A stretch of DNA of 64,000 nt from Phragmites australis (Eukaryota > Streptophyta > Magnoliopsida > Poales > Poaceae): NCBI RefSeq assembly GCF_958298935.1, contig NC_084927.1, positions 33,120,001 to 33,184,000 on the forward strand, in the 5' to 3' direction. Under the pieces are notes generated by a model, which saw only the letters and a program-made list of their open reading frames with translations, did no database searches and had not been told where the DNA came from. This document shows positions 13,000 to 24,179 of this stretch, piece after piece. Position 1 is the stretch's first letter, and each line of letters begins with the position of its first letter. The translations under genes and the position numbers were made by a program.

Positions 13000-13630
13000 T
13001 CAAGGCGGACATTCAAATTGGACCTAAATTCAGTGAAGATGGAAGTCAGCAACCCCTTGATGAAGATGTCTATTGTAATGATGTTGGGACGTGAAGAACT
13101 CGAACATCCCCCAAAGTCACGTGCTCCAGAACGAAGTGAAGGTCAATCTCGACATCTTTAGTGCGCTGATGCTGCACCGGATTCGTTGATAAATAGACGG
13201 CACTCACATTGTCACAATAAACCACAATAGCGTGACGAAGAGGGCTGTGGAGTTCATGGAGCAGTTATCAGAGCCAGCAAGCCTCTGTGACGGTGATGGT
13301 GGTAGCCCTGTACTCGGCCTTAGAACTGGAGCGAGACATAATATTCTGATGCTTGGACGACTAGAAGACAATATTATCATCGAGGAACAACGTAGCCTGA
13401 TGTGGACTTACGCGTATCGGACATCCTGCCCAATCAACATCAGAATAAACCATGAGGACTGCAGGCTGTGACCGGTGGAGTTGGAGACCATAATCAAGGG
13501 TGCCGCGTAAATACCAAAGGATCCGTTTGATCATCGTAAGATGAGGCTCCCGAGGGTCATGCATGTGAAGGCAAATCTGCTGGACGGCATAGGAGATATC
13601 TGGTCTTGTGAAGGTCTGGTACTGCAAAGC
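13000..13630 (-). pseudogene. Copia reverse transcriptase/RNase H remnant
   Basis: Reading the minus strand gives 'YQTFTRPDISYAVQQ', then 'WYLRGTLDYGL', then 'DVDWAGCP' and, after an in-frame TAG, 'SSKHQNIMSRSSSKAEYR'. These are the end of the Copia reverse transcriptase and the start of its RNase H domain. The TAG stands where family members have the Trp of a 'WSSK'-type motif, so a single-base nonsense change is likely. Gag, protease, integrase and most of the reverse transcriptase are missing between the LTRs. The product would be non-functional. Confidence 0.88.
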
Positions 13631-13709
13631 TCCAACAATACTTCGGTATTGAGTTTGTACTATGTTTTAGCGGAAACGGTAGTCGCAGGATGCGAACACC
13701 TCTATACCA

Positions 13710-13946
13710 TGTGAGCAAGAAAAGTTGTACTATATTTGATTGATTGAAAAACAGAGTACATGAGTTACGCGTACACACACACAAAAGCAAACATGTGAAT
13801 GCTTGATTCCACGAAAGAGAAAAGGTCATATCGTGTAGGATGCTGAGGCGCCAGCAGCCGTTTGCATACGAGGCGACGGGCATGCAGAGCCGGGCATGGA
13901 AGTCTAACAGACCAGCGTCAGAATAGGAACGAAATTCTGTCTAACA
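13710..13946 (-). repeat. 5' LTR of the deleted Copia element
   Basis: This is the upstream LTR of the minus-strand element. It is followed on that strand by the primer-binding-site-like sequence at about 13698-13709. Confidence 0.9.
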
Positions 13947-14555
13947 CCATGCACCCTCACTTCTGAATTTCTATTTAGTACTGTATGGTTCTCTGTATTT
14001 TATTCTTCTATCCTGCCTGTATGTGCCTTCCACTGCATGGGTATCATTCCGTTTTCCTCTAAATTAGTATCACTGCCTAATGATGAGCCTGTTCAACATT
14101 AGCGCGTCAATAGAGACAATACCCCGAAAAATGTAGTGAGAAAAGCATTCAGAACTCGGGTCGTTTGGTAGGAAAAATCATACGTATTTCATTCCACGAA
14201 AGCAGAACTACAGCCAACATTTGAGGCAAAAAGAAGTGGAGGAGACCCATGCATCATCCATGGCTCTCCCTCAGTCGTCGTTGCATGGCTCTACAGTTCT
14301 AACCTTGGGAGATACTAGTAACAAAAACCCAAGCCAATCAGTCACCCGACGACGACGATGCCGAGCCTGATCCTCGGGCCTGTACTTATGCACTAGTGCA
14401 ACCGATCCCTAAACCCGAAAGGATTCGCGCATGGTAGTAGTAGTGGTATATCTCCGTCGTGCTGCACGCATCAGAACTCGCAAAAAATGTCCCGTCCGAC
14501 GCGCCCGATCGGTCGGTCGACCGTGCGCGCGCGCGCGGGAAGTGCGGCGGGTTCT

Positions 14556-15041
14556 TCAGACGCGCAGCGCGGGCGCCCTCGCAAACCCCGCGTCGGCCCA
14601 CGGGTTCGTGTCCATGCCGGTCTTCCGCGGCTGCGGCTGCTGGTGCTGGTGCTGGTGCTGGTGCTGATGGTGGTTCCGGTGCTCCTTGCGTGTAGACAGC
14701 GTGTGCGCCGCCGCGCGCTTCTTCCGCCGGTGCTTCGCCCTGTCCACCTCGATCTGCTGCTGCCTGCACTCCTCGCTGCAGAACGGCGTGTCACCTCTGC
14801 ACACACACACACACGTTACGTTGCAACGCTAAGTCTCCATGCACGTACAGACACGGGCATGTACACGCTGAGGTGCTATGAACTCGATCGTTGCGTTTTG
14901 TGGCGACCTGTACATGAAGATGTCGCCGGAGAGTGACTTGCCGCAGAGGGAGCACTCCTCGAGGAAGTGGTGGATCTGGGCGACGTCCGCCTCGTGGACG
15001 TAGAACATGGACGACGGCTTCATGGCACCGCTCCCCTTCAT
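14556..15041 (-). CDS. FLZ-A: FCS-like zinc finger protein, 2 exons
   Basis: Exon 1 is 14908-15041 and exon 2 is 14556-14796, joined over a 111-bp intron with a GT donor at 14907 and AG acceptor at 14797. The product is 124 residues. The FLZ domain has Cys30-x2-Cys33, 'GDIFMYR' and then 'GDTPFCSEEC' with Cys51 and Cys55; the intron splits the Arg codon of MYR. The C-terminus is basic (KHRRKKR) and then carries a His-Gln run encoded by GGTGCT-type repeats. FLZ (DUF581) proteins are known plant adaptors that bind SnRK1 subunits. I start at the ATG at 15041 because the open frame further upstream to 15116 begins with GTG and is preceded by a stop. It is the first of two neighbouring FLZ genes and no strong TATA box was seen. 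Confidence 0.88.
14634..14672. repeat. Hexanucleotide repeat coding for His-Gln in FLZ-A
   Basis: Consecutive 'ggtgct' units on the plus strand read on the minus strand as alternating His and Gln codons within exon 2 of FLZ-A. Length changes here would keep the frame. Confidence 0.85.
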
Positions 15042-15119
15042 GCCGTCTGCCCGCGTCACTGCTGGGTAGCTAGGCGCGAGGGGTGAAGAGGGAGCAATGC
15101 CGCCGAGACTTGGCACCGG

Positions 15120-16889
15120 ATGTCAAGGAGCTCGGCTAGCTTGCGGAACTCCGGGTGGCCGGTGTGCGTACAAATAGTGCCCCTGGCGCGTCCATTTTTA
15201 GCATCGAGCGAGCAAGGAGAGGTTGGAAATTCACAGTGGCGGAGAGCCGGAGCTATGAATACGCGCCAAGGCTAAATTAACACAGAGACTCTGATTTTCT
15301 TACTCCTTTGCGAACAAATATACTGGCCACTCATTGCATCCACGCTCATGTCATCTTAGTAAGGGCAAGGAATTAGGTGTGTTAATAGAAAATGGATCAT
15401 CCTTTGAACCTGTTCTTGCATGCCAGCTTGGCCCTGCTCATGCACGACATGTACAGACAAACTGACCATGTCAACGCCTCTCGAGAAATATCGAAATTAC
15501 AGAGCGATTCCGCATGCACGAACCCCATTTTTCTACTACTCAGGCCACTGTCTAAATGAGGACATATCTTCCTCTGAAAAAACATTTTTGTCGCCTTCAC
15601 AGCGCGGCTTTACCTGTTGAAACGACAAGAGCGCACATCGTTTTTTAAACCGGGCCGCCATTAACAACCACCGCAGGCACCTCGTCTTATTCAAACTTTC
15701 CCAGCTCAAAGACAGCGACAATTCAGTCCAGTCCAATGCGGAGACACTAACCGGTGCCACAGTGACATTAACGCTACAGGTACAGACTAATTAGCAGCCT
15801 CTGCACTTCTGCAGCGCCATGCTCGTCTTCTTCCACGCACTCGATCTCGGACCGTAACACTGCAGCGAGCTGGGCATCACCGTACACAAAGCTACATGCT
15901 AGCATCACATGCATGGCGTAGTGCTTGATGCGGTCTTCTGGATGTAGGCAGCGGAGGGGGCCGTGGGGCTGGTAGAACAAACGGCACTGCGCGGAGCGCC
16001 ACAGCGCATGGGCGCGGTGGGAGACACGTGCGACGGCGGCGTGGGTGCCCCCCGAACCACCGGCACCGGGCGAGATGCCTTTCGCGAAGTGTTTCTTACT
16101 GCCAATGGCATGACGCATTCGTGGAGCATGGAGGCCGGCCGTAACGTGGCGAGCGGAATCCGAGTTTTTTTTGAAAGCCTAAGGATTCTCGCCTGCACAT
16201 GGACGCCAAATTCGCAGGCAACAAACGGCGGTGAAATCTACGGCCTGGCCGAGAAAGACTTGTTTTCGCCAGGTTTTAGGTGGCCGGGGGTACGCACTAG
16301 TGCCAACATGCTCTGCGTTTATTAGTTTTTGCTTACGGTGAGGTCAGGCACTCTAGAAACATGGACGGTGTTGCACGTACGAACAGAATTCCCCATGTTC
16401 TCGTACGCAGGGGCTGGCATGTGGGCCCGGAACCATTGTTAGTCGTTTGGAGGGTCCACCTGCCAGCGGGTGTTTCATGAAAACGTAAAGGAAAGAGAAG
16501 CCGTGCTTAAGTGCTTCGGTATAAAAATCCCCACTGTTGCCAGTCATTAGTCGTTACCTCATGCATGTAAGCTTCCAGGAAGCAGGCCTCATGGATGATA
16601 TGATGCTCACCTTGCTTTGCGCGTTATTTATTACTGCCGTTCCTCTCTTTTTCTTCCTGGAGCAACCGTCAGATTGACCAGTTCAAGGCCAATAATTCAC
16701 CACTAAGGAACTCAAAAAAGAATTTCTCCCTGGCTTTACTGCACAGCTGCTGTAACAAAGAACAGCGAACTTAGTTCTCCATTGTTTGCGCACAGTAGCA
16801 GGCGATGTCCTGACATTTCTGCAACATACACAACGGGAATTCTGTTCACAGAAACAACGGAATATTGCCACTTCAATTGTCTCTTCAAC

Positions 16890-16892
<3 letters not shown>
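15120..16892. other. Spacer between FLZ-A and FLZ-B with one unrecognised ORF
   Basis: The minus strand has an ATG-started frame of 114 codons at 15774-16118, GC-rich at its start, ending in a segment with 'HYAMHVMLACSFVYGDAQL'. I do not recognise the family, and no upstream promoter or intron signals support it. It could be an exon of a degraded gene or chance. The remainder holds nothing recognisable. Confidence 0.3.

Positions 16893-16966
<74 letters not shown>
16893..16966. repeat. (AG)37 microsatellite
   Basis: A pure AG run of 74 bases lies between FLZ-A and FLZ-B. It generates false open frames of Arg-Glu and Ser-Leu repeats, which are not annotated as genes. It is 1.0 kb beyond the FLZ-B ATG counted toward FLZ-A, so it lies downstream of FLZ-B and upstream of FLZ-A. 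Confidence 0.97.
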
Positions 16967-16967
<1 letters not shown>

Positions 16968-17479
16968 CCATTAACGGCTATGGCAGCGTGAACATGATAG
17001 TGTTTCGCCAAAATAATCATCCTATTGTGGTAGTAAGAAGACAGAGATCAAGGTGAGACAGCATGGAGTGATAGCCACCAGGAAGGAAAAGTGGAAGACA
17101 GCAGAACTGATGAGAAATTTGAGAGAACTTCTTGTGCCTCTCACTTCTTTCATATCAACAGGTTACACGGCAATCCCACACACGACCGCGGCACAAGTTG
17201 CACGCACGCACACTTTTTTCACGCACCAAATTAACTCTCCGTCTCCAGATTTCCGAGACCAAGAAGAGGAGCTGATTCGATTTCATCAAGAAAGTACAAG
17301 ACGCAGCCGATTCCAATCTCCCCTGCCTGACCTGTGACCTTCGCCTCCGTCGAGCCGGTGATCCGCGCGTGCTTCCACACGCACGCAAGCACGGATGAGC
17401 GAGCTCTCCACCGCATCGTGCAGGCTTCGGTTCTTGAAGTGCAGCTAAATCCTACGCTGTTCGGTGCCCAAAAATTTCA

Positions 17480-17986
17480 TCACAAGGCCCAGACGGGGAT
17501 CCTCTGGGGGTTCTGCTTCTGCTGCCTCTGCCGCTGCTGCTCGGCCCTCCCCGTCTGCCTCGACCTCTGCTCCCTCGCCTCGTCGATCTCGATCTGCTCC
17601 TGCCTGCACTCCTCGCTGCAGAACGGCATGTCACCTCTGCGATAAGGGAAGAACCACACCGTCGTCAGCAAATCATTCCTCAACAGAGATCTCTCAGACC
17701 AAAAGACCGATCAAGTTATGAGGTCAGCACGGTGGTAGACTGGTGGTGTTGTTTACCTGTACATGAAGATGTCTCTGTTGCCTGCGAGGAGCTTCCGGCA
17801 GCGGAAGCAGATGTCGAGGTAGTGGTGGTGGCCGTGGAGCTCGTCGGCGTTGTCGTAGGGGTTGCAGAACATGCCGCCGGGCCGCCTCGGCGAGGCCGCC
17901 GGCTTCAGTGGTGAGGCGGAGTGGCTGGAGAAGCCGGCCTCGAGGTCATCGTAGGCCTCCATGGAGATGGGGTGGTAGTGCGCCAT
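17480..17986 (-). CDS. FLZ-B: FCS-like zinc finger protein, 2 exons
   Basis: Exon 1 is 17757-17986 from ATG to 'DIFMYR', and exon 2 is 17480-17636 from 'GDMPFCSEEC' to the stop. The 120-bp intron has a GTAAAC donor (17756) and a GCAG acceptor (17637-17640), and it splits the same Arg codon as in FLZ-A. The product is 128 residues. Zinc ligands are Cys60-x2-Cys63 and Cys83 and Cys87, with the FCS triplet at 82-84. The N-terminus is low-complexity with a His-rich stretch before the finger, and the C-terminus is a Gln/Arg-rich tail. A TATA-like box lies about 90 bp upstream of the ATG. As an FLZ protein it probably acts as an SnRK1-associated adaptor; that function is known for the family and only inferred here. 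Confidence 0.92.
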
Positions 17987-18076
17987 TTCTTGGCTCTGTT
18001 TCCTCGGCGCTCTGCTTTCTGTTTTCCGGTTGGGGAAGGGAGTGATGGAGTGCGGGGAAGACGAGACAGAGAGGGC

Positions 18077-18086
18077 CTTATATTGT
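18077..18086 (-). promoter_or_regulatory. TATA box of FLZ-B
   Basis: On the minus strand 'acaATATAAGG' lies about 90 bases upstream of the FLZ-B ATG, giving a 5' leader of roughly 60 bases if transcription starts 25-30 bases downstream. The Helitron at 18181-20586 ends only about 95 bases upstream of it. Confidence 0.6.
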
Positions 18087-18180
18087 GGAGGGAGATGGAA
18101 GGGGGGTATTTCTCATTTTGGCCCTCTGTTTCTAGGTGAAGTTTAAATTAGCCCTTCACAACTAGAGCTGTGTATTTATA

Positions 18181-20586
18181 TAGTTAAAGACCCGTGCTTT
18201 GCAACGGGAGCCAAAATTTATGATGAATATAAAATTTAGGTAAGTATGATATGTTGATTTTTCCAAAATTTATAATATATAGAACGATGGTGTTGATATG
18301 ACTACTGCAAAATCAAGATTAGAAAAATATTCCGTGTTGAGGACTGAACTGCAGTCAGCAGGGATACACCTCAGAAAAATATACTATTAAGAAAGTAAAA
18401 AAAAGGAAAAGACATGAGCTGCTCAGCAGTAGAAGCACGGGAACACTTTCTGACGCCGAAGCACACTGCAAACTGATATGTAACCTCAAATTTACTTGTA
18501 TTCATGGTTAATTTTTTTAATAAACTTTGGTAACTATTTTCACTCATAATAAAAAATAGAGAGATATATTACTGTGAAGTGAATGACACTATTAAAACTA
18601 AAACACTATAAAACTAAAATTGATGCAATAAGTCAGAAATAATTCAACAAAAGAAAGAAACATTCTACACATATATTCTAAAACAAATAATGAAAGGACA
18701 AACCGGCTTACCCACTAATCACTCATCGTTTCCATCTTTCAGTGTTGGAAAGCTAAAGAGAAGATATCCTTTCGGTGTTCTGCTAACATAACATCTTGAA
18801 CCCATTTAATATGGTGCATTACAACAAACTTTCAATGTAAAAGGCCAAGAAAGGGTGTACAAATTCACTTGTATTCAATCTTAAACACAACAGATTGGAT
18901 AACTAGGAATGATATAAGTACAACTGCAGTGCAAAATTTGATCAGATTGGTACTCCCATCCTTATATCAAAAACTATAATGAAGACAATCTAAACAAGCA
19001 AGGAAGTAGGAAGTGGTACAAAAATTCCAAGGAGGTACACACCATGCCATAAGAAAATACATGTCTTCGCATTTGTTTGATGTGCTCGTGGTCCTTTGCG
19101 TTGCTAAAAAAACTAAAACGTTGAAGCACATTAAGTAAGAACTGCAAAGTTTACGGGCCATGCACACTGCATAAATCAGCAATGCCCATCAAACATGTAC
19201 AAACAGCAGACTTTGTCAAGAAAGAATGAAAATAATCTAAAACATAAAAGCAGTAGTAACCACAGAGAATCAGGCAGGATGTCACCCATAGCCATCATGG
19301 AAGGATAACCACGGACTGATAGCCATGCCCCAACCTGCCAGCTGCAGTACAAGCCGCCTCGCCACACCTATGCGACTATTGCCTCCAGTACCTCCAACAC
19401 GACATCCTGCTCTCCAACAATGTAGAAGAGATAAAAACAATCCCATCATATAGCACCCCCGACCACGAAACAAATACCATGGAGAGTAATTAAGGCAGAC
19501 ATATTCTATGTTAAGTATAATTCTTTTACACAATATAACAAAGAAACAAAATTAAGGCTTACCACCACAAACATAGATTAAAGTACCAATGTGATGCTCA
19601 CATTGGTGCATTAGGCATTTCATCGAATAGCTGGAAGGCGCATTCGTTTTCCCCTCCGATTTGCACGGGTGCTCCTCTACTACATGCAAGCAGTTCTCGC
19701 TCCACGAAGGCATGGATTCTGACTACGATGACTGTGATGCAGTCTGTGTACACATGCTGCTCCTCACCAACCACAATTTCATGCTTTCGTGCAGCGACCA
19801 GCCGATGGCGTCAAAGGACATTGAGGTCAAGATGTGGGATCGATGGAGCTATGGAGGCACATACATGTGGGGTTGTGGCACGACCGATGGCGAAGAATCT
19901 TGACATAGACAAGTGCAGCGAGCCTGTTCTTGGCGGCCTAAGTGTGGAGGTGCTCTCCATCATGGAGCGCAAGGAGGCGCGCGCACGCTGGAGCATCGGT
20001 GGGTAGGTGTGCGTGTCGGGCGATGCGAGGACGTGGCGATGCGGAGGATGGTGTTGAGGGAGAAGGGGTCTGGGTTGGGGAGGATGCGAGATAGGACAGT
20101 GATGGCGTAGCGAAGCGGCAGGGCGCAGAGGGAGTCGAGGTGGAAGAGGAGGTGCTTGCCAAGCAGTGGGTGGGCGGGCGTCTCCCCAGCATGGAGCGCG
20201 CGCCCGTGGATCTGCTTGGCCGCAGGGAGCGAGGGCGACGTGAGGTGGAGGCGAAGGAGGGCTGAAAGCGTCAAAAACAGGTAGTACGACCGGTGGTGAT
20301 TCTTGGAGGAGGATGTCGGGTATCGGCGGCATCCACTCGCGATGGAGGGGAGACGAGGCTGGCTGGCGGCAGAGGGAAGACGCGAGGACGGGGCGGCTAG
20401 GCCAGATCTACGAGGGGGCGACAGTGTCATGGTTGGGTCTAAGAGGGGAACGACATGCGTCGGCGCGTTTTGCTGCGGGAATGGGATTTGCAAGGCGGGG
20501 ACGGGTGGGAGCGAAACGGAAATCGGGGGAGCGAAACGGGAATCGTACAAAACATGACGCTTTAGGTGCTTTTTAAGTAGTAGAGA
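18181..20586 (-). mobile_element. Helitron carrying a captured PPR gene fragment
   Basis: On the minus strand the element starts TCTCTACTACTTAAAAAGC right after an A (20587). It ends with a GC-rich hairpin, CCCGTTGCAAAGCACGGG (18191-18208), then TCTTTAACTA followed by T. This matches plant Helitron design: 5' TC, a 3' hairpin about 10 bases before CTRR, and insertion between A and T with no target duplication. The final CTRR reads CTA-T, so its last base seems changed or lost. No Rep/helicase is present, so it is non-autonomous. Apart from the PPR fragment at 19880-20430, the interior (18210-19640) is AT-rich with no recognised exon. It sits in the promoter region of FLZ-B. Confidence 0.8.
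19880..20430 (-). pseudogene. Truncated PPR protein gene fragment in Helitron
   Basis: From an ATG at 20430 the minus strand encodes an N-terminal leader and then 'LPAAKQIHGRAL', 'HPLLGKHLLFHLDSL' and 'LPNPDPFSLNTILRIA'. This is the start of a plant PLS/E-class pentatricopeptide protein resembling the At4g21065 type. The homology then changes frame to 'SPDTHTYPPMLQ', changes again to 'ACARLLALHDGEHLHT', meets a TAG at 19938-19940, and fades after 'AAKNRLAALVYVK'. Two frameshifts, a stop and loss of nearly all the repeats make it non-functional. Its orientation matches the Helitron and it starts close to the Helitron 5' end, as expected for captured host sequence. The parental gene should be elsewhere in the genome. 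Confidence 0.82.
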
Positions 20587-22189
20587 TTGGGTGGTTTTAA
20601 AACCATTTGTCAGTGGAACTTTGTGTTTCTTTTAGCTGGTGAAGTCAAAAATATGCTCCAACTACGATGAGATAGTCTTCGTGCAATTCAATTTTGTTCA
20701 TATTTTCCATTATGGTAGTTTCATGCAACGGTGAATCTAGCGTAGCCCCGCTCCCTGCACATGGGATCCCCTCCAAGCTCCCCCCCCCCCTCCTCAATTT
20801 TTTGGGTCTGGAGATGAAGAAGAAGCGGTTCACGTAGTCTGCGTGGAGACTGGAGATGAAGGTTTCCCCAAGCCCCTCCTGATGTTTTTGTATGTCTCTC
20901 CCTCTGGTTTCATGCGGGTTATATTTGTGAGTTGTTTGAGCACACATTTGTAGTGGGAGGTACGTAACTCGTGTTAAGCACTATACATAAACCAGTATTA
21001 TACATAAAAGTGTTGGGCTTTGTCAAATGAAAATAACATGAAATATATAAGAAATCAAAAGAACTAGTATATGATCATAACTTTTTTTTGCTTTTTGTAA
21101 CATAACCTTATAGAAAGGTAACGGTCCTATTTGCGTGTTAGAGACTATATTAATGCCCTTGGCAACAAGTAAACCAGACCAGTGGTTGAGTCTAATGTTA
21201 GTGAAAGTGGTGGCTTGTTGGCGCCTTATTTATACTTGATTAGAGTAAATTGTAAAAGGTGGTAGATGATTCTTCATACCACTATTAGTAGTACACCTAC
21301 GGTGACTAATGTGAATGAAAATATGTAATTTTTTTAGCACGCAAAGTCTAATGCGCGGACGTGCCTATGTTTGCTTTCGTGTCTGCGCTAAGTCAATTAA
21401 GAGAACGACAAGTATTCTAAAGAGCCACTTGACAAAAAAAACATCCTACCTAAAACACAGGGACCAACAAACTTGATTTCCTTGCACAGAAATGCTCCAT
21501 GTACAAATATTTCGTACAAAGTTTTGACGACTGGAGTCTAACCTGTGAGCCATATATTAAGGATACACTCGACATATGCGATTCTTTTGATGAAATATTC
21601 CACTGAAAGATATTATTTGGCACGTATAGCATAGCGCGCTCTTTCTTAGAAAAAGGGATTCGGAAAATGACTAAGTGTCCAAGTTGCACAGCCAACGGTC
21701 AGGCTTGGCCTGGCGTGACCTGCTTGAGTGCTGTTGTGAATCAAAACCGGAGCGCCCATGGTGATGGTGGAGTGGCCGTGGCTCCATTGTACTGGTACTG
21801 TTTCGGCGAGCAAACTCATGGAGCCATGGGTCCAACCAACCACTTGACATTTGATCTTCCACTTTTCAGTGCACTTCACATCCGATTTCATGGATCGAAC
21901 AGTGCTGATTTGATGAGCTCCTGCATGTCAGTGGCTGCCTGACTCGTGGTTGGCTCCTTTTTTTTTGGTTGGTGTCTGCAGTATCTTTCATCAGTCAGCA
22001 CCCACGCTAAACTACACAAAAGTGCGATTGGCGCCCTGCGGCTGCTTGATTTGACGGCGATCGTACCCGACTTGAAGGCCGCTGCAATCCAAATTGCAAT
22101 CAGAACTTAATTTACTCGAAAGAAACCAGCCAATTGGAGAAGCCCTACGAACCTTCTCTTTTCTGTCTTGTCATATGATCCAGTAGTAT
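20587..22189. other. Unassigned spacer
   Basis: No gene recognised. Open frames at 20645-20947 and 21450-21942 have no motif support. A C-run at about 20775-20790 is the only simple repeat of note. Confidence 0.4.
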
Positions 22190-22770
22190 AGGTGCTGGAT
22201 GAAAAATAGATAGCGGGTATTTGAATTATATGATATTTGTATTCGTTAAAATATGAATATGAATATTCATATCTGTATCTGTTTTTAAAATAAATATTAA
22301 ATGGATGTATCCAAATTTGAATTCGTTTTCAAGAATCCAGATTCAAATGTGGATATCCGAAATGCTTTAAATTCAAATGTGAAAAAAAGATAATATTCAT
22401 ATCTACCAACCATAGAACTAAATTTTGCTAATATTTTAGAAATTTTAGAGGTGAACAAAATTTATATATTCCGGCCTAATCAAATTTGACCAAAAATTTA
22501 AATTTCCGATATGAATTTCAAATGAAATTTCTAAATTTTTGGTAATTCCAGTAATTCCAAATGTAAATGATTTATTTTGCAAAAATATAAAAAATCTTAT
22601 CGTTAAATGTGTAGGATATTTGCTTACAACCTGATCAAGTAGATATTCGAATGTGAACTCGGTTTCGAACTATCCAATTCGTATTCGCATTTGAAGATAT
22701 TTGGATTTATATTTGTATTTGTATTAAAATATAGATAGCAATATGGAAAATGATCCGTTTCCATCTCTAG
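22190..22770. mobile_element. Probable hAT-like MITE, AT-rich
   Basis: The right end 'tccgtttccatctcta' and the left region 'ggatgaaaaatagatagcgg' are imperfect inverted copies. The interior repeats 'ttcaaatgtg(g/a)' and 'gaatattcatat' phrases typical of grass elements that read 'gggatgaaaacgg' at their ends. No clear 8-bp duplication was found, so the boundaries are approximate. Confidence 0.45.
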
Positions 22771-23771
22771 TGTGGTGTATTGTTGGTTGGCCTGTATTTT
22801 AAGCGTGCCATGCAACTGGTCCCTCCAAAGGGCGATAAAGCCATTGGTGCATGATTACATGAGAATATCAGATCCAGTGGTTTCGGTTGCTTCTAACCTG
22901 AATCTGAAATCTATGAACAGCACGGAGTATTGGAGTAATGTGGTTCATCTGTTTAAGAAAGGCTACTTGCAACAGAATTATAAGCTGATGTAAAAAGAAT
23001 CCAATTGAGTGATATAGTTCAGTTCATAAGGGGCCTAGCTGGTCAGGAGAATTTGGTGAAGGAAAAAAAAGCAAATATATATTACTAAGTACAAACCAAA
23101 CCTTCTCATTAAGCCTTTGGACCATTAGTATTTACAATAATTTATTAGCCGTCTCATGTATAGACATGATTATGTTGACTAAATTAACTGCCCCTTAATA
23201 AGCGTAACAATTTCTAAGTAGACGCAACATTTCACATTGAGCCGCGACATATGACCAGACAACGATAGTATGCCACGAGTCCAATTAATTAATTTATCTG
23301 CAGTCTACAAGGGAGTTGTTACGTTAAGATACATATTGTATTACTTCATCTAGATTGATCCTTGTGTTAATATATGCCCATCTAATACGATACTCATGTG
23401 GACACTTAGCCAACACACACCTATAGGGCATGAGGCGCATAAGACACATTAGTGGCAGCTTATATTGCTCATGTATTTAAAGGAGGTTTCTCCTCTCGCT
23501 CATATGAGGAGAGGAGTTCTTAAGTTATACACACAATTATCAATAAAGTGGAGCAATGTCAGACTACATGTTCTATCTTCTGTTTATTGTTCTTTTAAAT
23601 TCTTTAATTAGTGCATGATAATGTGATTATTACAACAAAATCATGCCCGAATTGCATATGGTTCAATGAATATTGATTCAGGATGAAACTTCTTGCTGCT
23701 TCTCCACCACATGTCTTCTTGGGTAAGAGCCCTTATTTCCAACTCAAATAATATAAGTTAAGATAGGATCA
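22771..23771. other. Spacer with a possible small solo LTR
   Basis: Within this stretch 23317-23637 starts 'tgttacgttaag', contains a TATA-like 'tatttaaagg' (about 23470) and an AATAAA-like 'caataaagt' (about 23540), and ends '..ttacaaca'. That is the layout of a small LTR, but the flanks GGAGT and AAATC do not match, so it remains a suggestion. The rest is unassigned. Confidence 0.3.
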
Positions 23772-24005
23772 TCTGTACTACTTAAAAAAATATATAGTGG
23801 TTCCTGCACCATCTTGCACACTGTCTCCATGTCTTGTCCCCCCCCCCCGCCCCCACGTTCCACCTGTGCTCCTAACCCACGCTTGTGCTTCCACCCGCAG
23901 GCCTGCAACCTATGATCGAGCCCACCAGGCCGCCAGGCATCTAGATGAGAAAAACGTTATGTGCAATTTTTTTACTCTCATTGCAATGCACAAACATTCA
24001 ACTAG
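23772..24005 (+). mobile_element. 234-bp mini-Helitron
   Basis: The plus strand starts A|TCTGTACTACTTAAAAAAA and ends with a weak hairpin 'cattgcaatg', then 'cacaaacattcaa' and CTAG followed by T. The 5' end differs by one base in the first ten from those at 20586, 38610 and 46058. The 3' end aligns with the CCCGTTGCAA-GCACGGG-type hairpin but has lost stem pairs. It encodes no protein and has a C-rich core. It fits a very short non-autonomous Helitron inserted between A and T. Confidence 0.65.
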
Positions 24006-24179
24006 TAAAAGGAAATATATCTATTAGACCCATAAAACAACACATATGTTTCACCTACTAACATTGTATTACCCCTTTCCTTGTTACGAATTGTATTATC
24101 CTTTTTTAATTATTGTCACGAAGGAAAGTGGGCACCGGGTTCAAGTCAAGGAGACGGGGTGCTTTTTAACACCCACTAT

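Larger units (their letters stand above)
12743..13946 (-). mobile_element. Internally deleted Copia retrotransposon with both LTRs
   Basis: Two near-identical direct LTRs, 12743-12977 (235 bp) and 13710-13946 (237 bp), flank only 732 bp of interior. On the minus strand each LTR begins TGTTAGA and ends CTCACA. Just inside the 5' LTR, 'tggtatagagg' resembles the initiator-Met tRNA primer binding site TGGTATCAGAG. The flanks CCATT and CCATG agree in four of five bases, fitting a 5-bp target duplication with one later change. The interior keeps only a reverse transcriptase/RNase H remnant, so this copy cannot be autonomous. Confidence 0.9.

Noticed and set aside
14487..14936. 149-codon plus-strand ORF opposite FLZ-A
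   Set aside because: It is an antisense shadow of a GC-rich gene. The minus strand has the FLZ motif and proper splice sites.
15042..15116. Longer start for FLZ-A at 15116
   Set aside because: The codon there is GTG, an upstream in-frame stop precedes it, and a good ATG lies at 15041.
16736..17056. ORFs with Arg-Glu or Ser-Leu runs
   Set aside because: They come from the (AG)37 microsatellite and have no other coding support.
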